In this document: piece by piece, positions 9,395 to 18,056 of the stretch
Numbering within the stretch: the first letter of the stretch is position 1
How the letters are laid out: each line of letters opens with the position of its first letter
NCBI RefSeq assembly: GCF_002140915.1
Contig: NZ_NGKU01000001.1
Span: forward strand, 1,403,995-1,467,994
Length of the DNA stretch: 64,000 bases
Direction: 5' to 3'
Origin: Candidatus Enterococcus testudinis
GTDB taxonomy: Bacteria > Bacillota > Bacilli > Lactobacillales > Enterococcaceae
Position numbers and translations under genes: made by a program
The notes under the pieces: model-generated
Told to the model about the DNA's origin: nothing
Database searches by the model: none
Seen by the model: the letters and a program-made list of their open reading frames with translations, nothing else

Positions 9395-9574
9395 ACTATG
9401 GATTTGAAGGAGAAAATGGCCACTTTACTAACAAATGATAAGAAAGACTTATAGAAAGTAAAAAGAACTTTTTCTTTCAAAAAAGTTATGATATGATTGA
9501 TGAAGACTGTAAAGTTGATCTACAAAATTCCACTCCTTTCACACAGGTTGGAAAATATTCAAGGGGTGAACAGT

Positions 9575-10819
9575 ATGTACGATAACACAAATGGAAATGA
9601 AGCTGTTCGTTGTTCTTTTTGCGGCAAAACACAAGAAGAAGTCAAAAAGATTGTTGCTGGACCTGGGGTCTATATTTGTAACGAATGTATCGATCTTTGT
9701 AAAGACATTATCGATGAAGAGTTTTATGAAGAAGCAATCCGTGAGTTTACTGAAGTGCCTAAACCACAAGAATTGTTGAATGTGCTGAATGAATATGTTA
9801 TTGGGCAAGACCGTGCCAAACGTACGTTGGCGGTCGCTGTCTATAATCATTATAAACGTGTCAACGTGGAAGCATCCGCGGAAGATGTTGAATTGCAAAA
9901 AAGCAATATTTGTTTGATCGGACCTACTGGGTCTGGTAAGACATTTCTAGCACAGACACTTGCTCGTTCGTTGAATGTCCCATTTGCTATTGCAGATGCT
10001 ACAAGTTTGACAGAAGCAGGGTATGTCGGTGAAGATGTTGAAAACATTCTGTTGAAACTGCTACAAGCAGCGGATTACAATGTGGAAATGGCTGAAAAAG
10101 GCATTATTTATATCGATGAAATCGATAAGATCGCCCGCAAGAGCGAAAATGTATCGATCACTCGCGATGTATCTGGGGAAGGTGTCCAACAAGCATTGCT
10201 GAAAATCTTGGAAGGCACAACAGCTAGTGTACCGCCTCAAGGTGGACGCAAACATCCACATCAAGAAATGATCCAAATCGATACGACCAATATTTTATTC
10301 ATCGTGGGTGGTGCATTTGATGGGATCGAAACGATCGTCAAAAACCGTTTAGGTGAAAAAACGATTGGTTTCGGGACGAAGAACCAACGTTTTTCTGAAG
10401 GCGAAAGCGTCATGCAGCAAATCATCCCAGAAGACTTATTGAAGTTTGGTTTGATTCCTGAATTTATCGGTCGCTTGCCTGTAATGGCCGCTTTAGAAAA
10501 ATTAACTACGGATGATTTGGTCCATATCCTAACTGAACCGAAAAATGCGTTGGTCAAACAATACCAAAAATTAATGGCATTAGATGACACTGAGTTGAGC
10601 TTCGAACCTGAAGCGTTGCGCTCGATCGCTGACCAAGCAATTGAACGCAATACCGGTGCCCGCGGCTTACGGTCTATCATTGAAAATATCATGATGGATG
10701 TTATGTTCAATGTTCCTTCTGATGAAACGATCGAAAAGGTCATTATCACAGAAGAAGCGGCGAAAGAACAAGGGGAACCGAAAATCATCTACAATGAAGA
10801 AACCAAGAAAGCAGTCTAA
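9575..10819 (+). CDS. clpX: ATP-dependent Clp protease ATP-binding subunit ClpX
   Basis: I start at ATG 9575, since AAGGGG at 9561-9566 is well spaced and the protein then begins directly before the zinc domain; an in-frame upstream start at 9497 has no RBS. The 414-residue AAA+ unfoldase feeds tagged substrates to ClpP. Zinc ligands are C13, C16, C35 and C38. The Walker A GPTGSGKT, pore loop GYVGED, Walker B YIDEID, RKH loop, ClpP-docking IGF loop (EKTIGFG) and sensor-2 GARGLR are all intact. clpP is not adjacent, which is normal. It precedes ysxC, separated by a terminator. Confidence 0.97.
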   Translation: MYDNTNGNEAVRCSFCGKTQEEVKKIVAGPGVYICNECIDLCKDIIDEEFYEEAIREFTEVPKPQELLNVLNEYVIGQDRAKRTLAVAVYNHYKRVNVEASAEDVELQKSNICLIGPTGSGKTFLAQTLARSLNVPFAIADATSLTEAGYVGEDVENILLKLLQAADYNVEMAEKGIIYIDEIDKIARKSENVSITRDVSGEGVQQALLKILEGTTASVPPQGGRKHPHQEMIQIDTTNILFIVGGAFDGIETIVKNRLGEKTIGFGTKNQRFSEGESVMQQIIPEDLLKFGLIPEFIGRLPVMAALEKLTTDDLVHILTEPKNALVKQYQKLMALDDTELSFEPEALRSIADQAIERNTGARGLRSIIENIMMDVMFNVPSDETIEKVIITEEAAKEQGEPKIIYNEETKKAV

Positions 10820-10830
10820 TTCAGACATAG

Positions 10831-10863
10831 TCGGATAGTCTTATTGCTATCCGGCTTTTTTTT
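10831..10863 (+). terminator. Terminator between clpX and ysxC
   Basis: CGGATAG at 10832-10838 pairs with CTATCCG at 10847-10853, followed by a run of eight or more T's after GGC. ysxC may still be reached by read-through. Confidence 0.85.
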
Positions 10864-10897
10864 GAGTAAAATAAAGAGTCAGGAAAGGAGTGAGTGG

Positions 10898-11482
10898 ATG
10901 AAAGTACATCAAGCTGAAATTGTTATTAGTGCCGTAGCACCAGCCCAGTACCCAGATACCAACTTACCAGAAATCGCCCTAGCAGGTCGTTCCAATGTCG
11001 GCAAATCTTCTTTTATCAATACATTGATCGATCGTAAAAATTTGGCCCGGACGTCTTCTAAACCGGGGAAAACACAAACCCTTAATTTTTATTTGATTGA
11101 ACAAGCATTGCATTTTGTCGATGTCCCAGGATACGGTTATGCGAAAGTGTCAAAAACAGAGCGTGCCAAATGGGGGAAAATGATTGAAACCTATCTTGCT
11201 GAACGCCAGCAGTTGCGGGCAGTCGTTTCTTTGGTTGATTTACGCCACGCACCTTCGCAAGAAGATATTCAAATGTATGATTTTTTGAAATACTATGAGA
11301 TTCCCGTGATCGTCGTTGCCACGAAAGCCGATAAGATTCCTCGTGGCAAATGGAACAAACATGAAAGTATGATCAAAAAGGCCCTCTCATTTGATGCCAA
11401 TGATACCTTTATTCTATTTTCCGCTGTGACCAAACAAGGAAAAGAAGAAGCATGGCAAGCAATCGAGGATGCTATCAAATAG
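10898..11482 (+). CDS. ysxC: Ribosome biogenesis GTP-binding protein YsxC/EngB
   Basis: The start is ATG 10898 with AGGAAAGGAG 7 bases upstream. The 194-residue GTPase helps assemble the 50S subunit. G1 is GRSNVGKSS, the switch region [13 protein letters not shown] is typical of EngB, G3 is DVPGYGYA and G4 is TKAD. Length is normal. The clpX-ysxC pairing is conserved across Bacillales and Lactobacillales. It is followed by a strong terminator. Confidence 0.96.
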   Translation: MKVHQAEIVISAVAPAQYPDTNLPEIALAGRSNVGKSSFINTLIDRKNLARTSSKPGKTQTLNFYLIEQALHFVDVPGYGYAKVSKTERAKWGKMIETYLAERQQLRAVVSLVDLRHAPSQEDIQMYDFLKYYEIPVIVVATKADKIPRGKWNKHESMIKKALSFDANDTFILFSAVTKQGKEEAWQAIEDAIK

Positions 11483-11497
11483 CTTCGTAACGATGGA

Positions 11498-11523
11498 CCG
11501 CAGATAAAATCTGCGGTTTTTTT
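11498..11523 (+). terminator. Terminator after ysxC
   Basis: CCGCAGAT (11498-11505) pairs perfectly with ATCTGCGG (11509-11516) around a three-base loop, followed by T7. Confidence 0.9.
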
Positions 11524-11526
11524 GAT

Positions 11527-11591
11527 TCTACGTTTCGTAGAGTGTGGAATCTTAGGTTTTCTGACGAATCCCGCTCCTTTTTTGATACAAT
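11527..11591 (+). promoter_or_regulatory. Promoter region of the XRE gene with a small inverted repeat
   Basis: An extended -10 (TGA then TACAAT, 11586-11591) precedes the XRE gene; the -35 is weak. Upstream, TCTACG-TTT-CGTAGA (11527-11541) is a perfect 6-base inverted repeat and a candidate operator, perhaps for autoregulation (inference). Confidence 0.4.
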
Positions 11592-11616
11592 AAAATCCAA
11601 GAAGAGGAGGGAAGTT

Positions 11617-12501
11617 ATGCAAGAAAACTTAGGAAAACACTTAAAAGAATATCGCGACAAAAATCAGTTAACGCAAAAAGAGCTGGCCACAATCCTGCAT
11701 GTCACGGACAAAGCAATATCCAAATGGGAACGTGGTCGTGGACTGCCTGATATTGAAATGATGCTGCAATTGGCAAAATTGCTGAATAAACCAGTAGAAG
11801 AATTGTTGGTTTACCGTGAAGAACAGCTGTATTTTGACTATCGAAGCCAAAAGATGTGGCTGAACGTCCCTTTGATGCATCTTCTGATACCAAATGTCTT
11901 TTATATCTTCAAAGAGTCTCATTCAGTAAGCGATTTTTTCAATTATTTTAAGGATTTACCGTGGGCCAAAGGCTGGTTCAGTCTGGGGGTCAAAGCCAAG
12001 GGCTGCTTGTCCATTGGTGTCTTATCCATAGGGTTGTTGTCCCTTGGTTTGTTTTCCTGCGGATTGTTCTCTGTTGCTTCTGTGAGTCTGGGGTTGATTA
12101 GCGTTGGAAACTTGAGTATGGCTCTATTTTTGGCCGTTGGCAATATCGCGATCGGTGCATTAGTGATTGGTAATCTGGGGCTGGGTATCATCGGATTAGG
12201 GAATGTTCTGATTGCTTGGATTGGAGTCGCAAATACGGGTATCGGCAGTTTTTTGGCATTGACTCCTGTAAGCGGACAAGATGATTTCGCTTTGCAAATT
12301 GCCATTCAACATTTGTTAGATCAAGATTTGCCTGTTCGAATCAAAGTGCTAATTTTAGAACCTTTGCTCCATTTCATCAATTCTCCAATGCAAATCGTCA
12401 TATTTGTTTTGCTGATTATCTTGTTTATAATCATCATTCTCTCTTTTGTGATCATTGGTGTTTTGCAATTTAGAGCACAGTTTATAATCGATCATGTTTA
12501 A
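11617..12501 (+). CDS. XRE-type regulator with pentapeptide-periodic domain and C-terminal membrane helix
   Basis: The start is ATG 11617 after GAGGAGGG. The product is 294 residues. Residues 8-65 form a helix-turn-helix of the XRE/Cro type (LTQKELATILHVTDKAISKWERG), so it should bind DNA. Residues 121-210 are a strict five-residue periodic stretch of about 18 units. In the first half the unit is x-S-[ILVC]-G-[LV]; in the second, Gly moves to the last position. After a soluble segment, residues 259-283 form a strong membrane helix. The repeat could be a pentapeptide-type beta-helix or membrane-associated; the fold is inferred. The likely role is a membrane-tethered one-component regulator. 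Target genes are unknown. Confidence 0.8.
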   Translation: MQENLGKHLKEYRDKNQLTQKELATILHVTDKAISKWERGRGLPDIEMMLQLAKLLNKPVEELLVYREEQLYFDYRSQKMWLNVPLMHLLIPNVFYIFKESHSVSDFFNYFKDLPWAKGWFSLGVKAKGCLSIGVLSIGLLSLGLFSCGLFSVASVSLGLISVGNLSMALFLAVGNIAIGALVIGNLGLGIIGLGNVLIAWIGVANTGIGSFLALTPVSGQDDFALQIAIQHLLDQDLPVRIKVLILEPLLHFINSPMQIVIFVLLIILFIIIILSFVIIGVLQFRAQFIIDHV

Positions 12502-12520
12502 AAGTAGAGCCAATAGTCAA

Positions 12521-12555
12521 AAAAAGAGAACCGACAAACTGTCAGTTCTCTTTTT
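12521..12555. terminator. Bidirectional terminator between convergent genes
   Basis: AAAAAGAGAAC (12521-12531) pairs with GTTCTCTTTTT (12545-12555), with further GACA/TGTC pairing inside. The A and T flanks let it work for the XRE gene (+) and for the small gene on the minus strand. Confidence 0.85.
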
Positions 12556-12558
12556 GAC

Positions 12559-12735
12559 TTATTTGGTTTTTTTATCGTCTTTTGTCTTGGTATCAGCTGT
12601 TTTGTTTGGTTCATTTTTCAAAAAACGTTCAATATCAAGTTCTTGTTTTTTGTTGTCTTTGTCATTGTCGGGAAGAAAGGCAAAATCATCGAACATTTTG
12701 TCTAGGGAATCTTCTCGTTGGAATTTTAAGCCCAT
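12559..12735 (-). CDS. Small acidic/lysine-rich protein, possibly SPJ_0845 family
   Basis: The 58-residue protein starts at ATG 12735 with TTGGAGGTG 5-7 bases upstream; the TTG at 12750 overlaps that RBS and is not the start. The N-terminal half has the pattern MGLKFQREDSLDKMFDDFAFLPD, and the rest is a charged, probably disordered K/D/T-rich tail. This resembles the short conserved SPJ_0845 family of lactic acid bacteria, whose function is unknown; that assignment is from memory of the pattern and not certain. It shares a terminator with the convergent XRE gene. It is too hydrophilic and short to be an enzyme. Confidence 0.65.
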   Translation of the reverse strand: MGLKFQREDSLDKMFDDFAFLPDNDKDNKKQELDIERFLKNEPNKTADTKTKDDKKTK

Positions 12736-12805
12736 ATTGTTCACCTCCAAGGAACTCTAGTTTACCATGAATCCTGCTGATTTTCATCAAAATTAAGCGA
12801 AATAG

Positions 12806-12834
12806 TGTTCATTCATCCCATGCTTTACTATAAT
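12806..12834 (+). promoter_or_regulatory. Candidate promoter for the orphan gene at 12866
   Basis: A consensus TATAAT lies at 12829-12834 with a poor -35 (TGTTCA, 12806-12811) at 17 bases. It is the only good -10 in this spacer on the plus strand. Confidence 0.5.
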
Positions 12835-12865
12835 TAATTAAAAGGCGTGAAATGAGGTGAACAAT

Positions 12866-14194
12866 TTGATCAAGACAGAGAAAATGTATGGATTCATTCA
12901 GTCAGCGCCTCTGGAAGCCGCTGCGCTTGAAAAGCAGATCGATAATTGGCTTGTACTGATCCGTGTTTGCTATCAGCCAACAGAATACTATGTGAATCAG
13001 CAATTGAAACAAGCGTATGATTTCAAAGTAGTAAAGGGATTGCTACAAGAGGGAAAAGACCAAGCCAATTTCGAATTGATTGTTACAGATGGTGAAAATG
13101 AGTCTAGTATCCATATTATTCAAGATGCAATATTGCAAAGGCACTTATTGACCAAACAGGTTTTTGGCAACTTCAGAGAGGTGATCCAAGACTATTTTGA
13201 CACCACCATGTCTAGCAATGGACTATTTGCATATATTCGATCGTATGATGAATATTTGGCCCATAATGTTGAAAATATTGAGAAACGCCAGAATTTTCAA
13301 AGCCCAAAGGAAATTGAGTCATTACCTAAAAGGAAAAATCTGAATCATGAAATCGTGATCGACTGTAATCAATTTGCAGGTTATGATGTTTTTTATAACG
13401 GCTATACATTGACCGCTTGTTGGCGGATGTATTTTTCGGCGTATTATGAACAAATTATACCCAGCGTGATCATAAAGGATGCCCAACAAGTTGAAAAGGT
13501 GCTTGTTTTGCCTCAAAATGTCGTGATGGTGGAGTTATATCGCGAGCCTGATCAATGGGATCAACAGGTAAACTTAATGTATCAACAACTCTTTCGAGAT
13601 CAAACGGGTATCGATCAGCTGACGTGGGACAATGGCGTTGGCGTGCTGAGAGAGCCTTTGATCGAGTATGCCTTTGGCCCGCAAATCATTCAGACGATCC
13701 AGTATCAAAATGATCAGATGCAGCCAACCACAAAGCGGAAAGCGACTCATTTTGTGACCCGCAGTTTTGATTTGGTACAGCAAAATTACCAAGAAAGGCG
13801 TGTCAAAGGCTATTTGAATGCGCAGGCATATTTTCCATGGATTGATCGGGAACGATTGCGAATGATGGATTATGTGATCTTGCAACCTGAATTGACCTTA
13901 GATGATGGCATTGCGGCGTATGAATTTTATATTCGCAATCATCTGGATATCACTTTTTCAGCAGATGCCTTTAAAGAATATGCCGTATGCCTACAATTTT
14001 ATTTGCCACCAGAAGCGATAGCGAACTTGCCTATAACTGCCTTGAAAGAAGCACTTTCGGACATTCGGTTTGGTTACTTTCATAAAAGCAGCACCTATAC
14101 CAGAGTTACCGTAAAGAAGAATGGCAAAAAACTGCGGGTTTATTTTATGAATGTTCAAAAACTGGCTGATCAGCATTTTTCAGCAAACGAATAA
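12866..14194 (+). CDS. Orphan hypothetical protein, 442 residues
   Basis: I prefer TTG 12866: ATGAGGTG at 12851-12858 is well placed, while the GTG at 12857 lies inside that RBS; ATG 12884 is an alternative. I do not recognise the protein. It has no signal peptide, no membrane helix, no nucleotide-binding loop and no obvious catalytic motif. Composition is rich in Tyr, Gln and Asn, with many aromatic residues (FYNGYTLTACWRMYFSAYYEQ), and the C-terminus is basic (RVTVKKNGKKLRVYFMN). It has its own -10 box and a strong terminator, so it is a single-gene unit between the XRE block and the fructose operon. It may be an Enterococcus-specific accessory protein. Confidence 0.6.
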   Translation: MIKTEKMYGFIQSAPLEAAALEKQIDNWLVLIRVCYQPTEYYVNQQLKQAYDFKVVKGLLQEGKDQANFELIVTDGENESSIHIIQDAILQRHLLTKQVFGNFREVIQDYFDTTMSSNGLFAYIRSYDEYLAHNVENIEKRQNFQSPKEIESLPKRKNLNHEIVIDCNQFAGYDVFYNGYTLTACWRMYFSAYYEQIIPSVIIKDAQQVEKVLVLPQNVVMVELYREPDQWDQQVNLMYQQLFRDQTGIDQLTWDNGVGVLREPLIEYAFGPQIIQTIQYQNDQMQPTTKRKATHFVTRSFDLVQQNYQERRVKGYLNAQAYFPWIDRERLRMMDYVILQPELTLDDGIAAYEFYIRNHLDITFSADAFKEYAVCLQFYLPPEAIANLPITALKEALSDIRFGYFHKSSTYTRVTVKKNGKKLRVYFMNVQKLADQHFSANE

Positions 14195-14197
14195 AAA

Positions 14198-14232
14198 AAA
14201 GGAACAGTTCACGTCAAGTGAACTGTTCCTTT
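14198..14232. terminator. Bidirectional terminator between the orphan gene and fruA
   Basis: AAAGGAACAGTTCAC (14198-14212) and GTGAACTGTTCCTTT (14218-14232) form a perfect 15-base stem with a five-base loop. It serves both convergent transcripts. Confidence 0.92.
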
Positions 14233-14238
14233 TGTGAT

Positions 14239-16170
14239 TTAAGCAATGACTTCAGGTTCTTTTTTCAATAAGCCGAAAATAATACCTGAAACGATCGCAC
14301 CAATCAAGATAAACAACAAGAATAGTAATGGTTTAGACAGTAGCAAGACTACAAAGATACCGCCATGAGGCGCCATTAATTGAATATCAAAAGCACCCAC
14401 TAAGGCACCTGTCAATGCAGAGCCAACGATGAAACTTGGGATGGCACGTAGGGGATCAGCTGCTGCAAAAGGAATTGCACCTTCTGTGACAAACGATAGT
14501 CCCATAACGATATTGGTCAAACCGGCTTCTTTTTGATCTTTTGTGAATTTGTTTTTGAATAACAATGTTGCTACAAAGATAGCCAAAGGAGGAACCATAC
14601 CACCGGCCATAACAGAAGCCATCACGACGCTGCCGCCTTCTGCAACAGTTGTTGCTAAGGTTGCTGTACCGAAGACATAAGCGGCTTTATTGATTGGACC
14701 ACCTAAATCTGCTGCCATCATAGCAGCCAATAATGCACCTAGCAATGCTGCATTGGTTCCGCTCAAACCTGTTAAGAATGTATTCAAGCCATCATTGATT
14801 GCTTTCATTGGTACATTGATCATCAACATCAAGAATCCAGTAATCAACAAACCGAAAACAGGGTAGAAGAGAATCGTTTTGATTCCATCCAATGATTTTG
14901 GCAAGCCTTTGAATACGTTGCGTAAGAATTTGATGACATAGCCTGCTAGGAAACCACCAATCAAAGCGCCTAAGAAACCGGCACCGCCGCTGCTTGCTAA
15001 CGCGCCAGCTGCAAAACCAACGATTAAACCAGGTCGGTCACTGATACTTGAAGCAATAAATCCAGCCAATACTGGTAACATGAAGCCGAAAGCAGCACTA
15101 CCGATTTGGTTGAACCAAGCCGCCGCTTGATTATAGTTGCCTAATTGACTCAATGAATCTTGAGGGACACCCATAAATTGGTCGATCATAAATGAGATAG
15201 CGATCATGATTCCGCCAGCGATAACGAATGGCAGCATATGAGATACACCGTTCATTAGATCTTTGTAAATACGTTGACCAATAGAACCATCTGCAGATCC
15301 GTCATCATCACCTGTAGCTGCTTGACCAGAACCGTGGAAGATAGGGGCTTTGCCGCCTAAAGCTTCATTGATCAATTGTTCTGTTTTGCGGATACCATCA
15401 CTGACTGGTCGATTGACTAGGTGTTTGCCGTCGAAACGATCCATTTCAACTTTCTTATCTGCCGCAACGATGACACCAGCCGCACGGGCGATATCTTCTT
15501 CGGTCAGTCGGTTTTTGATTCCTTCAGACCCGTTGGTTTCAACTTTGATATCAATACCTAACTCTTTGGCTTTTTTCTTTAATGCATCTTCTGCCATATA
15601 CGTATGAGCAATACCAGTTGGGCATGCTGTAACAGCGACTAAATAAGGACGATCACTGGTTGATTCGACAGGTGTGGCCGCGGCTTGTTCTTCAGCAAGT
15701 GCATCGGCTTCTTGTTGTGCTTCCGCTTCAATGAACAGATGTTGGACTTGTTCAGGTGTAGATGCCGCTTTTAATTTTTCGACAAAATCTGGGTTGATCA
15801 ATAGGCGAGATAAGCCAGCCAAAGCTTGCAAGTGTGTGTCGTTGGCTCCTTCAGGGGCAGCAATCATAAAGAATAAATAGGTCGGCTGACCATCTAATGC
15901 TTCGTAATCCACACCTGATTTGCTTTTGGCAAACAAAACCGTTGCTTCTTTCACTGCACTATTTTTGGCATGGGGCATTGCGATACCATCGCCCAAGCCA
16001 GTTGATGTTTGTGCTTCACGGGCTAAAATCCCGTCCTTGTAGATTTGTTCATCTGAAATTCGCCCAACCGCATGTAACTTTGCTACCATTTCATCAATGG
16101 CACCTTTTTTGTCAACAGCTTGCAAATCCATGATCATGGCATCTTTAAGCAGCAATTCATTGATTTTCAT
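14239..16170 (-). CDS. fruA: PTS fructose transporter subunit IIABC
   Basis: The start is ATG 16170, behind TAGGAGG on the minus strand. The 643-residue membrane protein imports fructose as fructose-1-phosphate. Domain order is IIA, IIB, IIC. IIA phospho-histidine is H67 in GIAMPHAKN. After an Ala/Glu-rich linker (about 145-172), IIB has its phospho-cysteine C183 in TACPTGIAHT. IIC spans about 300-640 with eight or more helices, and the motif FVTEGAIPFAAADPLR near the end is typical of fructose IIC. It is the last gene of fruR-fruK-fruA, 13 bases after fruK. The product is the substrate of FruK, which completes the pathway to fructose-1,6-bisphosphate. Confidence 0.96.
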   Translation of the reverse strand: MKINELLLKDAMIMDLQAVDKKGAIDEMVAKLHAVGRISDEQIYKDGILAREAQTSTGLGDGIAMPHAKNSAVKEATVLFAKSKSGVDYEALDGQPTYLFFMIAAPEGANDTHLQALAGLSRLLINPDFVEKLKAASTPEQVQHLFIEAEAQQEADALAEEQAAATPVESTSDRPYLVAVTACPTGIAHTYMAEDALKKKAKELGIDIKVETNGSEGIKNRLTEEDIARAAGVIVAADKKVEMDRFDGKHLVNRPVSDGIRKTEQLINEALGGKAPIFHGSGQAATGDDDGSADGSIGQRIYKDLMNGVSHMLPFVIAGGIMIAISFMIDQFMGVPQDSLSQLGNYNQAAAWFNQIGSAAFGFMLPVLAGFIASSISDRPGLIVGFAAGALASSGGAGFLGALIGGFLAGYVIKFLRNVFKGLPKSLDGIKTILFYPVFGLLITGFLMLMINVPMKAINDGLNTFLTGLSGTNAALLGALLAAMMAADLGGPINKAAYVFGTATLATTVAEGGSVVMASVMAGGMVPPLAIFVATLLFKNKFTKDQKEAGLTNIVMGLSFVTEGAIPFAAADPLRAIPSFIVGSALTGALVGAFDIQLMAPHGGIFVVLLLSKPLLFLLFILIGAIVSGIIFGLLKKEPEVIA

Positions 16171-16183
16171 TTTTTCCATCCTC

Positions 16184-17101
16184 CTAGATATTGATCTCTT
16201 TGACTTCGACTTCAGGTAATAATTCTTGGATAAAGTCTGCTTGGGCCAAGTCATCCGAAAAAGCCGTTGCACTCCCGCAAGCTACTCCCCATTTAAATGC
16301 GTCTACGACATCCTGCGTCTGCGCATAACGTCCGATAAAACCTGCTATCATTGAATCACCGGCGCCAACCGAATTCTTCAATGGGCGTGTCAAGACATTT
16401 GTTCGATAGATTTTGTCGCCGCTGAATAATAATGCGCCGTCGCCGCCTAAAGATACGATGACATTTTTGGCACCGTCTTGTAACATTTTTTGACCATATG
16501 GCAAAATATCCTCGATACTTGAGAATGATGTGTCGTATAATTCCGCCAATTCATGATTATTCGGTTTGATCAGCAGTGGGTGCGCAGGCAGTGCGGCAAA
16601 TAATTCAGCGCCAGTGGTATCGATCACGAAATCAGCACCAGCTTGTTGAACCAAAGCAATCAATTCTTCATAAAAATCAGCAGCGAGTCCAGCTGGTTTA
16701 CTGCCGGATAAAATCACAATGTCATTGGGGTGTAACTGACTGAATTTGGCTTTTAAATCAGCGATCTCATCAGCGGTGATCGCAGGGCCTAAACCGTTGA
16801 TCTCCGTTTCTTCACCCGATTTAAGTTTGATATTGATTCTGGTATCATCAGCGACAGTCGTAAATTGGTTCTGGATTGATTCTTCCGTTAGCCAATCACT
16901 GATAAATGTTCCAGTAAATCCACCAACAAAACCAAGTGCGGTCGATTCAATCTTGATTCGTTTCAAAATACGTGAAACATTGATTCCTTTTCCGCCAGGT
17001 AATTTAAAGTCTTGCGTCATTTTATTTAGGGCACCAATCTCCAATTGATCGACATGAACTATAAAATCAATGGATGGATTGAGTGTTACCGTGTAAATCA
17101 T
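16184..17101 (-). CDS. fruK: 1-phosphofructokinase FruK
   Basis: The start is ATG 17101 with TTGGAGG upstream; it overlaps the fruR stop by four bases (ATGA). The 305-residue PfkB-family kinase phosphorylates fructose-1-phosphate to fructose-1,6-bisphosphate. The N-terminus MIYTVTLNPSID and the PGGKGINVSRIL motif (about residues 36-47) are typical of FruK/LacC-type enzymes. The second PfkB signature GAGDSMIAGF, with the catalytic aspartate, lies near residue 245. It is the middle gene of the fru operon, translationally coupled to its regulator. Confidence 0.96.
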   Translation of the reverse strand: MIYTVTLNPSIDFIVHVDQLEIGALNKMTQDFKLPGGKGINVSRILKRIKIESTALGFVGGFTGTFISDWLTEESIQNQFTTVADDTRINIKLKSGEETEINGLGPAITADEIADLKAKFSQLHPNDIVILSGSKPAGLAADFYEELIALVQQAGADFVIDTTGAELFAALPAHPLLIKPNNHELAELYDTSFSSIEDILPYGQKMLQDGAKNVIVSLGGDGALLFSGDKIYRTNVLTRPLKNSVGAGDSMIAGFIGRYAQTQDVVDAFKWGVACGSATAFSDDLAQADFIQELLPEVEVKEINI

Positions 17102-17853
17102 GTGAAAACCTCCAATAAAGTTGTTTTTGCTCGGAATTTGGTAAGATAATTTTTCGGGCAATAATCGGTAATGATCGTTGCTGCTTCGATGGCCGCCACT
17201 TGGGCAAAGGTCGTTTGTTGAAACTTCGAATGATCCAAAAGCACATACCCTTGTTGGCTTTGCTCAATTGCGATCTGTTTGATCGTCGCTTCTTCTGGGT
17301 CAGGTGTCGTAAAGCCGGCCTCAGTGTGCCCGCCGTTCATACCCATGAAGCAGCGATTGAAACGCAGCTTGCGCAACTGTTCAGCAGCACTGATACCTAA
17401 AACTGCATTTGTCGCAATCTTGATAGTGCCACCTAGAATCAACGTATCGATGCCATAATCAATCAACAACGAGGCATGTTTAACAGAATTTGTAACGACT
17501 TTCAACTTTTGAATCTTTTGCAGGTAGGGGATCATTTCTAAGGTGGTTGTTCCTGCATCTAAGTATATGACTTCACCGTCTTTGATCAACTGCGCCGCAT
17601 GTTTTGCAATCACTTGTTTTTCAGATTGAAACTTTGCCGTTTTTTCACTCATGTTCGGTTCAAATCCAAGTTGTTGGCTTTTCTTTGCGCCGCCGTGGAT
17701 CCGGACAAGAAAGCCTTTATCTTCTAAGTCTTGCAAATCTCTGCGAATGGTAGATTCTGACGCTTCAAGCAATAGAATAAGGTCGCTGACTTTCACAATC
17801 TCCTCTAGCTCTAAACGGTTCAAAATCGTCTGATGTCGCTCTTCTGTAAGCAT
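17098..17853 (-). CDS. fruR: DeoR-family fructose operon regulator FruR
   Basis: I start at ATG 17853; AGAGGTG lies 6 bases before it, and the ATG two codons upstream is too close to that RBS. The 251-residue protein has an N-terminal DeoR helix-turn-helix (residues 6-60, with LLLEASESTIRRDLQDLEDKG) and a C-terminal sugar-phosphate sensor domain (DAGTTTLEMIPYL near residue 95, then NSVKHASLL). DeoR regulators of fru operons respond to fructose-1-phosphate. It is first in the operon and likely autoregulates; two direct repeats upstream at 17890-17931 are candidate operators. Confidence 0.93.
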   Translation of the reverse strand: MLTEERHQTILNRLELEEIVKVSDLILLLEASESTIRRDLQDLEDKGFLVRIHGGAKKSQQLGFEPNMSEKTAKFQSEKQVIAKHAAQLIKDGEVIYLDAGTTTLEMIPYLQKIQKLKVVTNSVKHASLLIDYGIDTLILGGTIKIATNAVLGISAAEQLRKLRFNRCFMGMNGGHTEAGFTTPDPEEATIKQIAIEQSQQGYVLLDHSKFQQTTFAQVAAIEAATIITDYCPKNYLTKFRAKTTLLEVFT

Positions 17854-17889
17854 TTTCATCACCTCTTCAAATGTCATATTACCATAGAG

Positions 17890-17931
17890 AACATTCAAAA
17901 TCAATCATAATCAACAAAAAACATTCAAAAT
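17890..17931 (-). promoter_or_regulatory. Candidate FruR operators: two direct repeats
   Basis: AACATTCAAAAT occurs at 17890-17901 and again at 17920-17931 (plus-strand reading), 30 bases apart, that is nearly three helical turns. They flank a TATGAT-like -10 for fruR on the minus strand. DeoR-type regulators bind such direct repeats; assignment to FruR is inferred from position. Confidence 0.5.
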
Positions 17932-17944
17932 GTAAGCGTAAATA
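17930..17944 (+). promoter_or_regulatory. Possible cre site (CcpA)
   Basis: The 15 bases ATGTAAGCGTAAATA fit the loose cre pattern WTGNAANCGNWNNCW with one mismatch. The site lies between the divergent fru operon and the amylase gene, both plausible catabolite-repressed targets. Confidence 0.35.
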
Positions 17945-18056
17945 TATTTAAACGGTCATAAGCAATCAAATAACCCGTCATTTATAGGATGAGAATAGTC
18001 TAATATTTGACAAGATCTGCTATTATTTGGCTTAATTAATTCAAGGGGGGATTTGA

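Noticed and set aside
10261-10788. 175-residue ORF antisense to clpX
   Set aside because: It is the complement of a well-conserved clpX region, without an RBS or promoter.
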